The position numbers and the translations under genes were made by a program. DNA of 64,000 nucleotides from Tetragenococcus solitarius NBRC 100494 (GTDB taxonomy: Bacteria; Bacillota; Bacilli; Lactobacillales; Enterococcaceae): NCBI RefSeq assembly GCF_001544195.1, contig NZ_BCPY01000005.1, forward strand, positions 27,499 through 91,498. Direction: 5' to 3'. Position 1 is the stretch's first letter; each line of letters opens with the position of its first letter. Shown here in pieces: positions 19,715 through 28,335 of this stretch. The notes beneath the pieces are model-generated. The model made no database searches and was not told the origin of the DNA. It saw nothing but the letters and a program-made list of their open reading frames with translations.

Positions 19715-20578
19715 TTAGGAATTTTCTACCGTTTGAACTGTGCTATTTGTAATCACTCGATTAGTTAAGGCATTGACTCTTTCAATCTGCGTTTGACCAT
19801 CTTCATCTTCTATAGCCACAAACCATGCAGGCACATACACATTTTGTCCTCTTACTTTCAATGTTAAAGTATAGGCTAAATGACGCCATTTAATTTTAGA
19901 ATCATTAGGAATTTTATTATTCACGTATAAAGTGTTAATAATTTCCTCTTCTGAATATAATGAAAAAGCTTCGCGCAAAGGAATTAAATCAGACATATGC
20001 GTTTGTGTATAATTATTAAAAACCCACTTATCGTCTTCATCAGATAGTTCAATTTCTATACGACTAGAACTATCATCAATTGGAATCCCCTCATAACTTT
20101 GCGCTGCAACCAATGTGGGATATTCGCCATGGAGCGTTGAAATATTTTCAAGGTACTCGTATTCTTTACCAAATAATACTTGGTCTTCTTGTTGCAGAAA
20201 ATGTTTTAACACTTTAGCTGTCTTAGAAGTATCGGTAATGGCATTTTCTCCTTCAACGTTATGAGTAAGTGTCTGACCGTCTGTTGACGTTTGTTCACTC
20301 AAAAGGTTAGGATTATCAAGACGATCGCGCTCTGTTTCAAGCGCATCATTCATATCCGTAGGTTTTCCGCTAAGATAATAGCCTTGTGGATGTTTTTTGG
20401 AAAATTTTCCACTATAGGAAATATTTTCTGAGGACAAACGATCTTCAATTGGCACTTTTTGATCCGTGCGATACACTACATCATCTTGACCATCTGCTTC
20501 TTTATAAATGCTAAACAAAAACACATTTAAACATAGAAAGGCAAAGAAAAAAATCCAACCGATTTTTTTAAAATCCAT
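19715..20578 (-). CDS. walI: Two-component system regulatory protein WalI (YycI)
   Basis: The 287-residue protein has one N-terminal membrane anchor (about residues 6-24) and an extracellular domain. With WalH it binds WalK in the membrane and tunes its activity. Identification rests on gene order (walR-walK-walH-walI-walJ), the single anchor, and the C-terminal VYVPAWFVAIEDEDG segment typical of YycI. It starts 4 bp after the walH stop codon. Confidence 0.9.
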   Translation of the reverse strand: MDFKKIGWIFFFAFLCLNVFLFSIYKEADGQDDVVYRTDQKVPIEDRLSSENISYSGKFSKKHPQGYYLSGKPTDMNDALETERDRLDNPNLLSEQTSTDGQTLTHNVEGENAITDTSKTAKVLKHFLQQEDQVLFGKEYEYLENISTLHGEYPTLVAAQSYEGIPIDDSSSRIEIELSDEDDKWVFNNYTQTHMSDLIPLREAFSLYSEEEIINTLYVNNKIPNDSKIKWRHLAYTLTLKVRGQNVYVPAWFVAIEDEDGQTQIERVNALTNRVITNSTVQTVENS

Positions 20579-20582
20579 TTAT

Positions 20583-21893
20583 TTATTCCTCGCTTTCTTG
20601 CAACTGCTGCATTAAATCTTCTGAATTGTACCATTTATCGTCATATTGTACATACCATCCTGGTTCTAAATCAACAACGCCCGTATCTTCAATATTTTTC
20701 CAATTGTAACCAACGACTAAGCTGTGCATTTTTTCAGGATCTGCTCCTGCATAATACAAGTTTTCTAAAACGACTTTTCCCGAAGGAACTTCTACTTCGC
20801 TGTCAGATGGGATTGGCACTTGAATTGTATTTAAATTGGCCCGAACTTCCACACTGCGCTGACCTTCTTGTCCAGAATTAGAAAATGCAACAGAAAATTT
20901 ACCTTCGTCGTCATCACTAAAGACTGGGAATCCTTCTACAAAGATATGATAGTCCAATCTATTTTTTATGTTGTCTAAAAAGCGAACTGAACCGTAACTT
21001 GTCCCCAGTTCACGTACATATTGATAGCTATCTTTATATTGGTCGAAGTCTTCTCCAGAAGCAACCCCTTGGAAATCAACGCGCTGATCATCAGGCTCGA
21101 TGACCATCGATTCTGAGCCATCATAAATATTTAAATCTTCCGTATCCTCATTACTCCGCAAATTTTTAGGATCTGTAAAAAATGCATCACGGAAAATGGT
21201 ATAAGGACGTGAAGAAGCAATATAACTAAATTTTTTCAACTTAACTGGTTCTTCATTAAAATACTCAAAAAAATCTAGAGCTTCATCTTTAACGACATCG
21301 TACCAGTCAATTGATTCTTTTTGTAGAGTATCATTGATGTTACTTAGGGAACTTGTGAGCTTGGCTTCTGCTGAAAGCTGCTCTTCTTTATTGATAAAAC
21401 AGATTTTTTTCTCTGAAAAATCAATTTGAACGATTTGAAACTTAAACGAGCCCTCTTCGCCGTCTTCTTCAAAAGGCAAATCTATATCAAAAAAGTCAAT
21501 ATAATTTTTTAAAGGAAACAAAGAAGCATAGTCCATCTCAATCCCATCTGTTAACGCTGTATGTTGAGCTAATTGTGCAGATGAATCATAGGATTGAATC
21601 GTTAAAGAATTAAAAGAAGCTTGCGAGATATCTTTTTGCAGATCTTCTAACAAAGGCTCAGTATTACTGGCCTTAGCGCCACTATCTGTTACATGTACTA
21701 CCTTGGTTGGCAGAAAAATCTCATCAGCGTCTACATAGTCTCCTTGCTCTTGTGTTGCTTCAGTATCTTCTGTTTCTTCCACTAAGGTTTGATCTTCGCT
21801 TGCCGGGCTCGCCCATATTAGATAAGAAAGGTAGAAACTTAAGGCAATCATCAAAACCAAGCCAACCCAAAGAAAGTATTTTGAAAATTTCAT
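20583..21893 (-). CDS. walH: Two-component system activity regulator WalH (YycH)
   Basis: The protein has one N-terminal membrane helix followed by a large extracellular part of about 410 residues rich in acidic residues. YycH-family proteins control WalK through membrane-helix contacts together with WalI. The ATG at 21893 overlaps the walK stop by 4 bp and is preceded by GGAGG, so it is translationally coupled to walK. Sequence conservation of this family is low, so the call rests on position and topology as much as on motifs. Confidence 0.88.
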   Translation of the reverse strand: MKFSKYFLWVGLVLMIALSFYLSYLIWASPASEDQTLVEETEDTEATQEQGDYVDADEIFLPTKVVHVTDSGAKASNTEPLLEDLQKDISQASFNSLTIQSYDSSAQLAQHTALTDGIEMDYASLFPLKNYIDFFDIDLPFEEDGEEGSFKFQIVQIDFSEKKICFINKEEQLSAEAKLTSSLSNINDTLQKESIDWYDVVKDEALDFFEYFNEEPVKLKKFSYIASSRPYTIFRDAFFTDPKNLRSNEDTEDLNIYDGSESMVIEPDDQRVDFQGVASGEDFDQYKDSYQYVRELGTSYGSVRFLDNIKNRLDYHIFVEGFPVFSDDDEGKFSVAFSNSGQEGQRSVEVRANLNTIQVPIPSDSEVEVPSGKVVLENLYYAGADPEKMHSLVVGYNWKNIEDTGVVDLEPGWYVQYDDKWYNSEDLMQQLQESEE

Positions 21894-23725
21894 TCCCACC
21901 AATCCTCCTCATAAGGTTCGTAAGGCAAACTAACGAAAAAGGTTGAGCCAACATGTTCGCGGCTTTCAACCCAGATATTACCACCGTGTGCTTTTAGTAC
22001 TTCTTTAGAGATGGCAAGCCCTAAGCCTGTACCTCCTTGCTTACGTGCTCGCGCCTTATCTACTCGATAAAAACGATCAAAAATCTTGTTAAGATCGTTA
22101 GGTGGTATGCCTAAGCCTTGATCGGTAATGCTTAATATTATATTATTATGAGTTTCCATTAAACGAACTTTGATGACACCGCCATCTGGAGAATATTTAA
22201 CTGCATTATTCATCAAATTATCGATCACTTGAATCATTCGGTCTGTATCTACTTCAACCCATAATTCTCGCTTAGTAAACTCTCGTTGGATGCGGTATTT
22301 TTTTTCGTGTTCATCCACCATCATATCAAAACGATCCAACACAAAATTAACCATTTCCTTAAAATTAATATATTCTAATTGCAGTTGATAATTTCCGCTA
22401 TCCATCCGAGACAGGTTTAATAGGTCGTTAATCATGCGAATCATTCGGTCTGTTTCATTTAATGTCACCTCTAAGAACTTCGGCGCAATTTCTTTATCTT
22501 GCCAAGCACCTTCAGCTAAAGCTTCAATATAGCTACGAGTACTTGTTAAAGGTGTACGTAACTCATGAGAAACATTAGAAACAAATTCACGACGCTCTTG
22601 TTCTGTTTTTTCTTGCTCGGTGACATCATGTAACACCGCAACTAGACCAGAAATAAAACCAGACTCCCGTCGAATCATGGAAAAATCAATTCGTAAAAGA
22701 ACATTATCCAGATTTTTATCCGCAGAAGGCCGTTCAATCAAGATTTCATCTGGATTTTCCAAAAGCTTGCGTAAGGTATACTCTTCTTCTATATCAAACA
22801 ATGCCAATATCGAACGACCTACCGCATTTTCTTTTTCAACATTAAGTAAAGATAAAGCCATTTCGTTAATGATGATTACTTTACCACGACGATCTGTTGC
22901 TACAACGCCATCTGTCATATGAGAGAGCACACTATTTAACCGGTTACGTTCTGACTCCATTGCCTCTTGTGTCTCTGCAATTCGTTCTCCTAATTGGTTA
23001 AATGTATTCGCCAGCTCCCCTAGTTCATCTTTTCCTTTCACTTGAACCTTCCGGCTATAGTCTCCTTTAGCAATCCGTAAAGCTTGTTCCCGCATTTCTC
23101 CAATCGGCTGCGTGATCGAACGTGCGACTAAAACTGCCACAATCATCGAAATAAAGACCGCAATAATAGAAGCAGTAATAAAAATTAAAGCAATTTTATT
23201 AATCTCACGATACTGTTCTTCTAAGTCACTTTTGACATATAAAGCGCCTACGACAGTATCTCCAGCTGATTGAATCGGCTGGACATTAATTTGGACACGA
23301 TCAGAAGTCGCTTCATCAATGGCTACTAAGCTTTTTGTGGAAAAGTCATCAATATAAGGATCATCATTTTTTTTACCGACCATATTACGCTCTGAAACAC
23401 TGGTTGTAGCCCGAATATTATTTTTTTCGTCTACTACTTTCATCTCTAAAACATCAGGTGAATCATTATTATCAAGTACACGTTGAATTTCATTTGCTTG
23501 CTGACTGTTGACCTCGTCATCTTGGTTTCCTAAGTGGTTCCCCAGCGTGCTCGTCAAAGTTTCAGCCTGTGTATCCATGCTCGTTTTAAAATTTTCGATT
23601 GTTGAACGTTCCAACCCGCGAATAAAATACGCCCCGATAATCTCGATTGAAATAAGTAAAATCAAGATAAACGTCAGGGCGAACTTAAAGTTCACTGATC
23701 GAAAAAAGCGAACCTTCTTTTTCAT
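21890..23725 (-). CDS. walK: Sensor histidine kinase WalK (VicK/YycG)
   Basis: The 611-residue kinase has two membrane helices (about residues 12-32 and 180-202) around an extracellular PAS-like domain, then HAMP (ARSITQPIGEM onward), a PAS domain with TDGVVATDRRGKVI, HisKA with FVSNVSHELRTPLTS, and HATPase_c with DNLMNNAVKYSP, DQGLGIP and GGTGLGLAIS. WalK controls autolysin and cell-wall turnover genes and is usually essential in Firmicutes. It follows walR by 6 bp. Confidence 0.97.
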   Translation of the reverse strand: MKKKVRFFRSVNFKFALTFILILLISIEIIGAYFIRGLERSTIENFKTSMDTQAETLTSTLGNHLGNQDDEVNSQQANEIQRVLDNNDSPDVLEMKVVDEKNNIRATTSVSERNMVGKKNDDPYIDDFSTKSLVAIDEATSDRVQINVQPIQSAGDTVVGALYVKSDLEEQYREINKIALIFITASIIAVFISMIVAVLVARSITQPIGEMREQALRIAKGDYSRKVQVKGKDELGELANTFNQLGERIAETQEAMESERNRLNSVLSHMTDGVVATDRRGKVIIINEMALSLLNVEKENAVGRSILALFDIEEEYTLRKLLENPDEILIERPSADKNLDNVLLRIDFSMIRRESGFISGLVAVLHDVTEQEKTEQERREFVSNVSHELRTPLTSTRSYIEALAEGAWQDKEIAPKFLEVTLNETDRMIRMINDLLNLSRMDSGNYQLQLEYINFKEMVNFVLDRFDMMVDEHEKKYRIQREFTKRELWVEVDTDRMIQVIDNLMNNAVKYSPDGGVIKVRLMETHNNIILSITDQGLGIPPNDLNKIFDRFYRVDKARARKQGGTGLGLAISKEVLKAHGGNIWVESREHVGSTFFVSLPYEPYEEDWWE

Positions 23726-23731
23726 ATATCG

Positions 23732-24436
23732 TTACTCCTGTTCTGGATTACGTAAATAATAACCTACACCCCGGCGGGTAACTAAATAGCCGGGATGACT
23801 GGCGTTGTCTTCAATCTTTTCGCGTAAACGTCGCACTGTCACATCCACTGTCCGTACGTCGCCAAAATAATCATAACCCCATACGGTTTGTAACAAATGT
23901 TCACGCGTCATCACTTGTCCAATATGTTGAGCCAAATAATGAAGCAGTTCAAACTCGCGATGCGTCAATTCAATCTCTTCATCGTTTTTTGTTACCATGT
24001 AAGCATCTGGATGAATCGTAATATCGTTAATCGTAATTTCTACATTTGCTGGTTGATCAGCGCCCTTACCACTAACAGAGCCACGGCGTAAATTGGCTTT
24101 CACACGAGCAACTAATTCTCGATTAGAAAATGGCTTAGTAACATAATCATCGGCGCCTAATTCTAATCCAAGAACTTTATCAATTTCTGCGTCTTTGGCA
24201 GTTACCATAATAATCGGCATTTCATGTGTCTTACGAATCTCACGAGCCACTTCTAAACCATCCACTTTAGGCAGCATTAGATCAAGTAGAACTAAATCAG
24301 GTTGTACTTCTTCTACTTGTGTAAGTGCTTCTTCGCCGTCAGAAGCTGTATAAACTTCATAGCCTTCTTTTGTTAAATTAAATTTAACAATATCAGTGAT
24401 CGGCTTTTCATCATCAACAACTAATATTTTTTTCAA
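23732..24436 (-). CDS. walR: Response regulator WalR (VicR/YycF)
   Basis: This 234-residue OmpR-family regulator has the receiver acidic pocket (VVDDEKPI), phosphoacceptor Asp in [13 protein letters not shown], the conserved VTAKD and KPFSNREL segments, and a winged-helix DNA-binding domain ending in [16 protein letters not shown]. It is the partner of WalK and the first gene of the operon. A likely -10 (TATAAT) on the minus strand is at 24481-24486. Confidence 0.97.
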   Translation of the reverse strand: MKKILVVDDEKPITDIVKFNLTKEGYEVYTASDGEEALTQVEEVQPDLVLLDLMLPKVDGLEVAREIRKTHEMPIIMVTAKDAEIDKVLGLELGADDYVTKPFSNRELVARVKANLRRGSVSGKGADQPANVEITINDITIHPDAYMVTKNDEEIELTHREFELLHYLAQHIGQVMTREHLLQTVWGYDYFGDVRTVDVTVRRLREKIEDNASHPGYLVTRRGVGYYLRNPEQE

Positions 24437-24596
24437 AAAAGTTCACCTCAATTAAACTTGTTTTTTTTCGAGTCGTTTCTATTATACATGATTTTGTCTT
24501 TAGTTTCATTAAAACACAAGTAGCTCTTTTATAACAGGGTCAAACCTATTTAAAAATAGATTCATTTAGCTTTAGCCATTGCGTTTAGAAAAAAGG

Positions 24597-24665
24597 TATA
24601 ATAAACAAAAAGAGGCCTGCCGATAAGTCATCGACAGGCAAGGAGTAAAAATGAAAAAGTGTTAG
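24597..24665 (+). ncRNA. Candidate short transcript with hairpin and four-codon ORF
   Basis: A TATAAT at 24597-24602 is followed at once by a hairpin (24615-24639, one internal mismatch), an AAGGAG ribosome binding site at 24640-24645 and a four-codon frame (MKKC, 24651-24665). The -35 is weak. The next gene starts 350 bp further on. It could be a leader with a minimal ORF or a small RNA, and only the pieces are visible. The rest of the gap holds another extended -10 (TGTTATAAT, 24810-24818). Confidence 0.35.
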
Positions 24666-24927
24666 GGTTGTCTTATAAAAGACATTTTGTTGGTATGACT
24701 GTATAGTAACCTTTAATTATGAACAAATTATGAAAAAAAGACTGTTTTCGTGTAAAGATTTTGCAATAAATCAGTAAAAGCAGAGGATTTCTTTTGTATG
24801 AGCTAAAAATGTTATAATGTAGAAAACAATCCTTTAAAAAAATGAAGTGATAACTAAGAAAGTTCAAAAATGAATACTGTTCTGTAAATCAACTATCTAT
24901 AATTGAAAAATTGAATGATGGTTAGGC

Positions 24928-24965
24928 GATTTGTTATTCAAATTTCTAAAAATGGATAACAAATC
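24928..24965 (+). promoter_or_regulatory. Inverted repeat upstream of the MDR dehydrogenase gene
   Basis: Arms 24928-24937 and 24956-24965 are perfect 10-bp inverted repeats with an 18-bp AT-rich centre, about 55 bp before the start codon. It lies downstream of the extended -10 at 24810-24818 and could be an operator or leader hairpin. Confidence 0.4.
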
Positions 24966-25017
24966 TTAAAACTCTTCTCTATGTTTAAAAAAGTTAAAAA
25001 ATAAGGAGGATTTCTCT

Positions 25018-26049
25018 ATGGAAAACACTATGAAAGCTGTAGGTCTTTATCGTTACTTGCCCATTGATGATCCTAATAGTTTATTGGACTTAGATGTGCC
25101 CACACCCCAAGCGAAAGGACGAGATTTACTTGTTCGTGTTAAAGCTATTTCGGTTAACCCGGTTGATACGAAAATACGTGCGCCTAAAGAACAAATCGAA
25201 GAAAAACCAAAAATTTTAGGTTGGGATGTAGCAGGAGTTGTTGAACAAACGGGGGAAGATTGTACGTTGTTTCAAGTTGGAGATGAAGTTTTTTATGCAG
25301 GCGATTCGACTCGCCAAGGTGCAAATAGTCAGTTTCACTTAGTGGATGAACGAATTGTCGGGAAAAAACCAAATTCCTTAGATTTTGCTTCAGCTGCTTC
25401 TTTGCCTTTAACTTCTTTAACAGCTTATGAAGCATTATTTGAGCATTTAACTGTCAGCCATAATAAAAGTAGTAATGTTGGCAAAAAAATACTGATTATT
25501 AACGGTGCTGGCGGTGTCGGCTCTGTCGCTATTCAACTGGCGAAAAACGTTGGTTTAACAGTTATCGCTACTGCTTCTCGTCAAGAAACCTATAATTGGG
25601 TAAAAAAACAAGGGGCAGATATTGTCATTAATCATCACCATGATTTTTCTTCTCAATTACAAGAAGAAAACATTACAAATGTTGATTATATCCTTTGTTT
25701 GCATTCTACCCAAATGCATTGGTCAGCGATGGCAGAAGTAATCGCTCCTTTAGGAAAAATCTGTTCTATTGTAGAAACCGATAAAGCTGTTGATTTAGGA
25801 CTATTGAAAAATAAAAGTGCAACTTTCAGCTGGGAATTCATGTTTACCAAATCTTCTTATCAAACGACGAATATGATTACGCAGCACGAATATCTAGACA
25901 CAATTGCTCAGATGGTTGATAATAACGAAATCCACGCCACGGCTAATTATCATTACGGTTCCATTAATGCTGAAAATTTAAGAAAAGCACACAAACAATT
26001 AGAATCGGATACCACAATTGGCAAAATTGTGTTAGAAGACTTCGATTAA
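25018..26049 (+). CDS. MDR-family zinc-type alcohol dehydrogenase / quinone oxidoreductase-like protein
   Basis: The 343-residue protein belongs to the medium-chain dehydrogenase/reductase superfamily. The N-terminal catalytic barrel contains SVNPVDTKIR and ILGWDVAGVV, and the nucleotide-binding motif IINGAGGVGSVAIQLAKNVG is at about residues 162-181. No structural-zinc cysteine cluster is visible, which suggests an NADPH:quinone-reductase-like, zinc-independent enzyme. The ribosome binding site AAGGAGG fixes the ATG at 25018. It appears monocistronic. Confidence 0.88.
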   Translation: MENTMKAVGLYRYLPIDDPNSLLDLDVPTPQAKGRDLLVRVKAISVNPVDTKIRAPKEQIEEKPKILGWDVAGVVEQTGEDCTLFQVGDEVFYAGDSTRQGANSQFHLVDERIVGKKPNSLDFASAASLPLTSLTAYEALFEHLTVSHNKSSNVGKKILIINGAGGVGSVAIQLAKNVGLTVIATASRQETYNWVKKQGADIVINHHHDFSSQLQEENITNVDYILCLHSTQMHWSAMAEVIAPLGKICSIVETDKAVDLGLLKNKSATFSWEFMFTKSSYQTTNMITQHEYLDTIAQMVDNNEIHATANYHYGSINAENLRKAHKQLESDTTIGKIVLEDFD

Positions 26050-26068
26050 AGTTGTTTCATCTATAGTT

Positions 26069-26223
26069 ATTGGAGGCACCTTAAAGAAGTTGCCTCCAAT
26101 ATTTTTGAGATTGGAGGCTCATTTGAAAAGTTCCCTCCAATATTTTTAGGATCGGAGACTCATCTGAAAAGTTCCCTCCAATATTTTTAGGATTGGAGGC
26201 TCATCTGAAAACTTGCCTCCAAT
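26069..26223. repeat. Hairpin array A: four 41-bp tandem repeats
   Basis: Four units start at 26069, 26110, 26151 and 26192, exactly 41 bp apart. Each has a 32-bp imperfect palindrome with ATTGGAGGC and GCCTCCAAT-like arms and a 9-bp AT-rich spacer (ATTTTTAGG type). Unit 3 has a changed left arm. It lies between the dehydrogenase gene and the promoter of the Gdx leader. Sister arrays are at 45867, 51669 and 56213. Confidence 0.9.
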
Positions 26224-26231
26224 ATCCTGAT

Positions 26232-26260
26232 TTGCAGTTTCAAGTAATTAGTGCTAGAAT
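26232..26260 (+). promoter_or_regulatory. Promoter of the gdx leader
   Basis: TTGCAG at 26232-26237 and TAGAAT at 26255-26260 with 17-bp spacing place transcription start near 26267, giving a leader of about 100 bases before the exporter gene. Confidence 0.55.
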
Positions 26261-26280
26261 TTCTTTAGATAAATAAAATT

Positions 26281-26350
26281 AATGTATCGCCGGATACAAA
26301 ATAAGCACTCACTCTCTTAGGCCTTTGCGAGAGGAGTGGTTATTTTTTTG
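26281..26350 (+). promoter_or_regulatory. Candidate guanidine-responsive leader with terminator
   Basis: The leader has a small hairpin GTATC-GCCG-GATAC (26284-26297), an A-rich linker, and a terminator hairpin (26306-26339) followed by TTATTTTTTT. The layout, a sensing hairpin before an intrinsic terminator directly ahead of a Gdx-type exporter, is what guanidine riboswitches show. The loops could pair (GCC with GGC). I could not match it to guanidine class I, II or III; class IV is the closest in architecture, but a covariance search would decide. Confidence 0.45.
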
Positions 26351-26365
26351 TGAGGAGGAATGTTT

Positions 26366-26686
26366 ATGACTTGGACGCAATTAATTATTGCCGCCTTATT
26401 TGAAGTTTTTTGGGCAACAACTTTAAAGTTAAGCGAGGGATTCAGTAAAGTCTCTTTTTCTATTTTAACTATAGTAGGTATGATATTAAGTTTTTACTTT
26501 CTTTCCTTAGCCACCAAGCAATTGCCTTTAAGTATTGCCTATCCAATATGGACAGGGATTGGTGCTGTTGGTTCCATTTTAGTAGGTGTTTTTTTATTTA
26601 AAGATTATATTCCACCGATTACTTGGGTTTTTATTATTTTGCTTTTAATCGGTATCGTTGGGATTAAAATAACTAGTGGTCACTAA
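26366..26686 (+). CDS. SMR-family guanidinium exporter (Gdx/SugE type)
   Basis: The 106-residue protein has four membrane helices and is a small-multidrug-resistance family member. The essential glutamate is in ALFEVFWATTLKLSEGF and the later AYPIWTGIGAVGS stretch matches the Gdx (guanidinium/H+ antiport) branch and not the EmrE polyaromatic-cation branch. It would function as a dual-topology homodimer, since no partner gene is present. The start is ATG at 26366; the ATG at 26360 is too close to the AGGAGG. The leader carries a switch-like terminator. Confidence 0.85.
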   Translation: MTWTQLIIAALFEVFWATTLKLSEGFSKVSFSILTIVGMILSFYFLSLATKQLPLSIAYPIWTGIGAVGSILVGVFLFKDYIPPITWVFIILLLIGIVGIKITSGH

Positions 26687-26703
26687 AATCAAAGTCTAGC
26701 AAA

Positions 26704-26748
26704 AAAAGTTCGCCTATTGAGAAGAATTATTTCAATAGGCGAACTTTT
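26704..26748. terminator. Bidirectional terminator after gdx
   Basis: A 17-bp perfect stem (26704-26720 with 26732-26748) flanked by A and T runs separates gdx from the convergent methyltransferase gene. Confidence 0.9.
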
Positions 26749-26760
26749 CCTTATCAGATT

Positions 26761-27495
26761 TCATCCTTTTTTATGTGCAGATACTAATAACATCATGGGA
26801 CGTCGTAATTCATCTTGCATCTCTTTGTTTGTATCAAGCATTTCTTGCGTTGGCGTTGGTTCAATCACTTGATCAAGAACAAAATCTTGTTGTAACAGCG
26901 TTTGAATATAGGTTGTCATTGTCCGATGATATTTGGTTACAGTAAACTCTAAAAATTCAGTCTCTCTTGCTCCTTCTGAAAAATAACGATCCACTGGCCA
27001 ATGACTAATTTTTCCCTTGCTATCTGTTATCCATTGTTCAGAACCGTAAGCAGTAAAAATAGGGTGCTCCACGCTCATAATAAAGCTGCCACCGTGTGAC
27101 AACTGCGCATAAATCTTTTTAATCAAACTTGCGTAATCCTCAATATAATGAATTGCCAATGAACTAATAATTACATCAAATTTCATAGCAAGCTGGGACA
27201 AATCAGTCATGTCCATAATTTTATATTCTATATTTTCCTCTTCTGTCATTAATTGGGCTTGTTCAATCATCTTTTGTGAACGGTCAATACCAATAACTTG
27301 CTGTGCTCCATGGTTTGCTGCATAGCGACAATGCCAGCCATAACCACAGCCTAAATCTAATACCTTTTTTTGAGTAAAATTGGGTAAAATGGCTTTTAAT
27401 TCATGCCACTCTCCTGCTGCATCCAGACCATATTTTGAGCGATCCATATTTGCATAAGCCTCAAAAAATTCTGGTTTATCGTAAGGATTGTTCAT
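26761..27495 (-). CDS. Class I SAM-dependent methyltransferase
   Basis: The 244-residue protein has the Rossmann-type SAM-binding motif VLDLGCGYGWHCRYAANHG at residues 45-63, an acidic residue in VIGIDRSQKMIE, and the later DVIISSLAIHYIEDY motif IV/post-I region. It resembles small-molecule methyltransferases with ubiE/Methyltransf_11 folds. The substrate is unknown. It appears to be transcribed alone. Confidence 0.87.
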   Translation of the reverse strand: MNNPYDKPEFFEAYANMDRSKYGLDAAGEWHELKAILPNFTQKKVLDLGCGYGWHCRYAANHGAQQVIGIDRSQKMIEQAQLMTEEENIEYKIMDMTDLSQLAMKFDVIISSLAIHYIEDYASLIKKIYAQLSHGGSFIMSVEHPIFTAYGSEQWITDSKGKISHWPVDRYFSEGARETEFLEFTVTKYHRTMTTYIQTLLQQDFVLDQVIEPTPTQEMLDTNKEMQDELRRPMMLLVSAHKKG

Positions 27496-27611
27496 TTTTT
27501 TCCTTCTTTCAGAACCTTTCAGTAGATTTATTCTATTTTACCACACTTACAATTTGCTCACTTGTAAAAAAAGAAGTCCGTTTTCAGCAAATAAATAAGC
27601 ACTCTTACCGA

Positions 27612-28154
27612 TCAAGAGATCCTGTGTCTAGGCGATTTCTCTTCGATTAGTGCAATTTTTTCAAGTAAACGATCAATAGTAAAAAATGTAGTATCAATAT
27701 CCATTTTCTTATTTTTCTTATCCACAATATGAATGTATTGGTGTCCACTTTCTTCATAGTATTCGTAATAGGTGATATCAGCATAACGAATGATTTTTTC
27801 TTTTCTCAAAAAAGCTGTACGTTGTTTAACATAGTTTTCCTGAAATTCGATATAAAAGCTTTGATAAATATGACGAAGAAGCCAGCCAAAAAGCATAATC
27901 CCTATTGCAATTAAACCCAAACCCACCCCTGCCGAACTAGCAGTCTGTCCCGTCATAAAAAGGCTGCCAACCAAAAAAAGTAAAAGTAAGCCAACAGAAA
28001 TGAAAATATTCGCTAAGATTAAAAAGAATTTAGGCATAAGAACTCGTTGGGAGCTTTCTACCTTATTCGGTTTTTTTCGTGCATATTTTCCGAGTAAGCC
28101 TATTAAAAATACAACAAGTGAAGTCATAAGAAACGTGATCTGCCGCACTTTCAT
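27612..28154 (-). CDS. Membrane protein with C-terminal PH-like domain, function unknown
   Basis: The 180-residue protein has three predicted membrane segments (about 8-22, 42-68 and 75-95) and a cytoplasmic C-terminal part of about 80 residues with alternating strands (YIEFQENYVKQRTAF, IIRYADITYYEYYEESG), reminiscent of bacterial PH-like domains that follow short membrane anchors. I do not recognise a named family. It stands alone between the methyltransferase and LysR genes. Confidence 0.6.
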   Translation of the reverse strand: MKVRQITFLMTSLVVFLIGLLGKYARKKPNKVESSQRVLMPKFFLILANIFISVGLLLLFLVGSLFMTGQTASSAGVGLGLIAIGIMLFGWLLRHIYQSFYIEFQENYVKQRTAFLRKEKIIRYADITYYEYYEESGHQYIHIVDKKNKKMDIDTTFFTIDRLLEKIALIEEKSPRHRIS

Positions 28155-28257
28155 AAGTAAACACCTTCTTTTATCCCATCAAAAACAGAAAATTTTCAAT
28201 ATTACAATAACTATATCTCTATTTAGCGCCTTTCACAAGCTACTACTCTCATAAAAA

Positions 28258-28290
28258 CTGTAATGGACTCTTTTTGTAGGTCTATTACAG
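28258..28290 (-). terminator. Terminator after the LysR gene at 28.3 kb
   Basis: Arms 28258-28268 and 28280-28290 pair with one mismatch and are followed on the minus strand by TTTTTATGAG. It lies 45 bp after the LysR stop codon. Confidence 0.65.
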
Positions 28291-28335
28291 CGAGTTACTA
28301 TACATTGTCATTACTTTTTATAAGGGCGTTTACAC

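Noticed and set aside
26069..26223. CRISPR array as an explanation of the tandem repeats
   Set aside because: The units are contiguous palindromes at 41-42 bp with degenerate centres, not identical repeats separated by unique spacers, and no cas genes are present.
26250..26309. An antiterminator pairing AGTGCT (26250-26255) with AGCACT in the gdx terminator
   Set aside because: The left partner lies between the -35 and -10 and is not transcribed from the promoter identified at 26232-26260.
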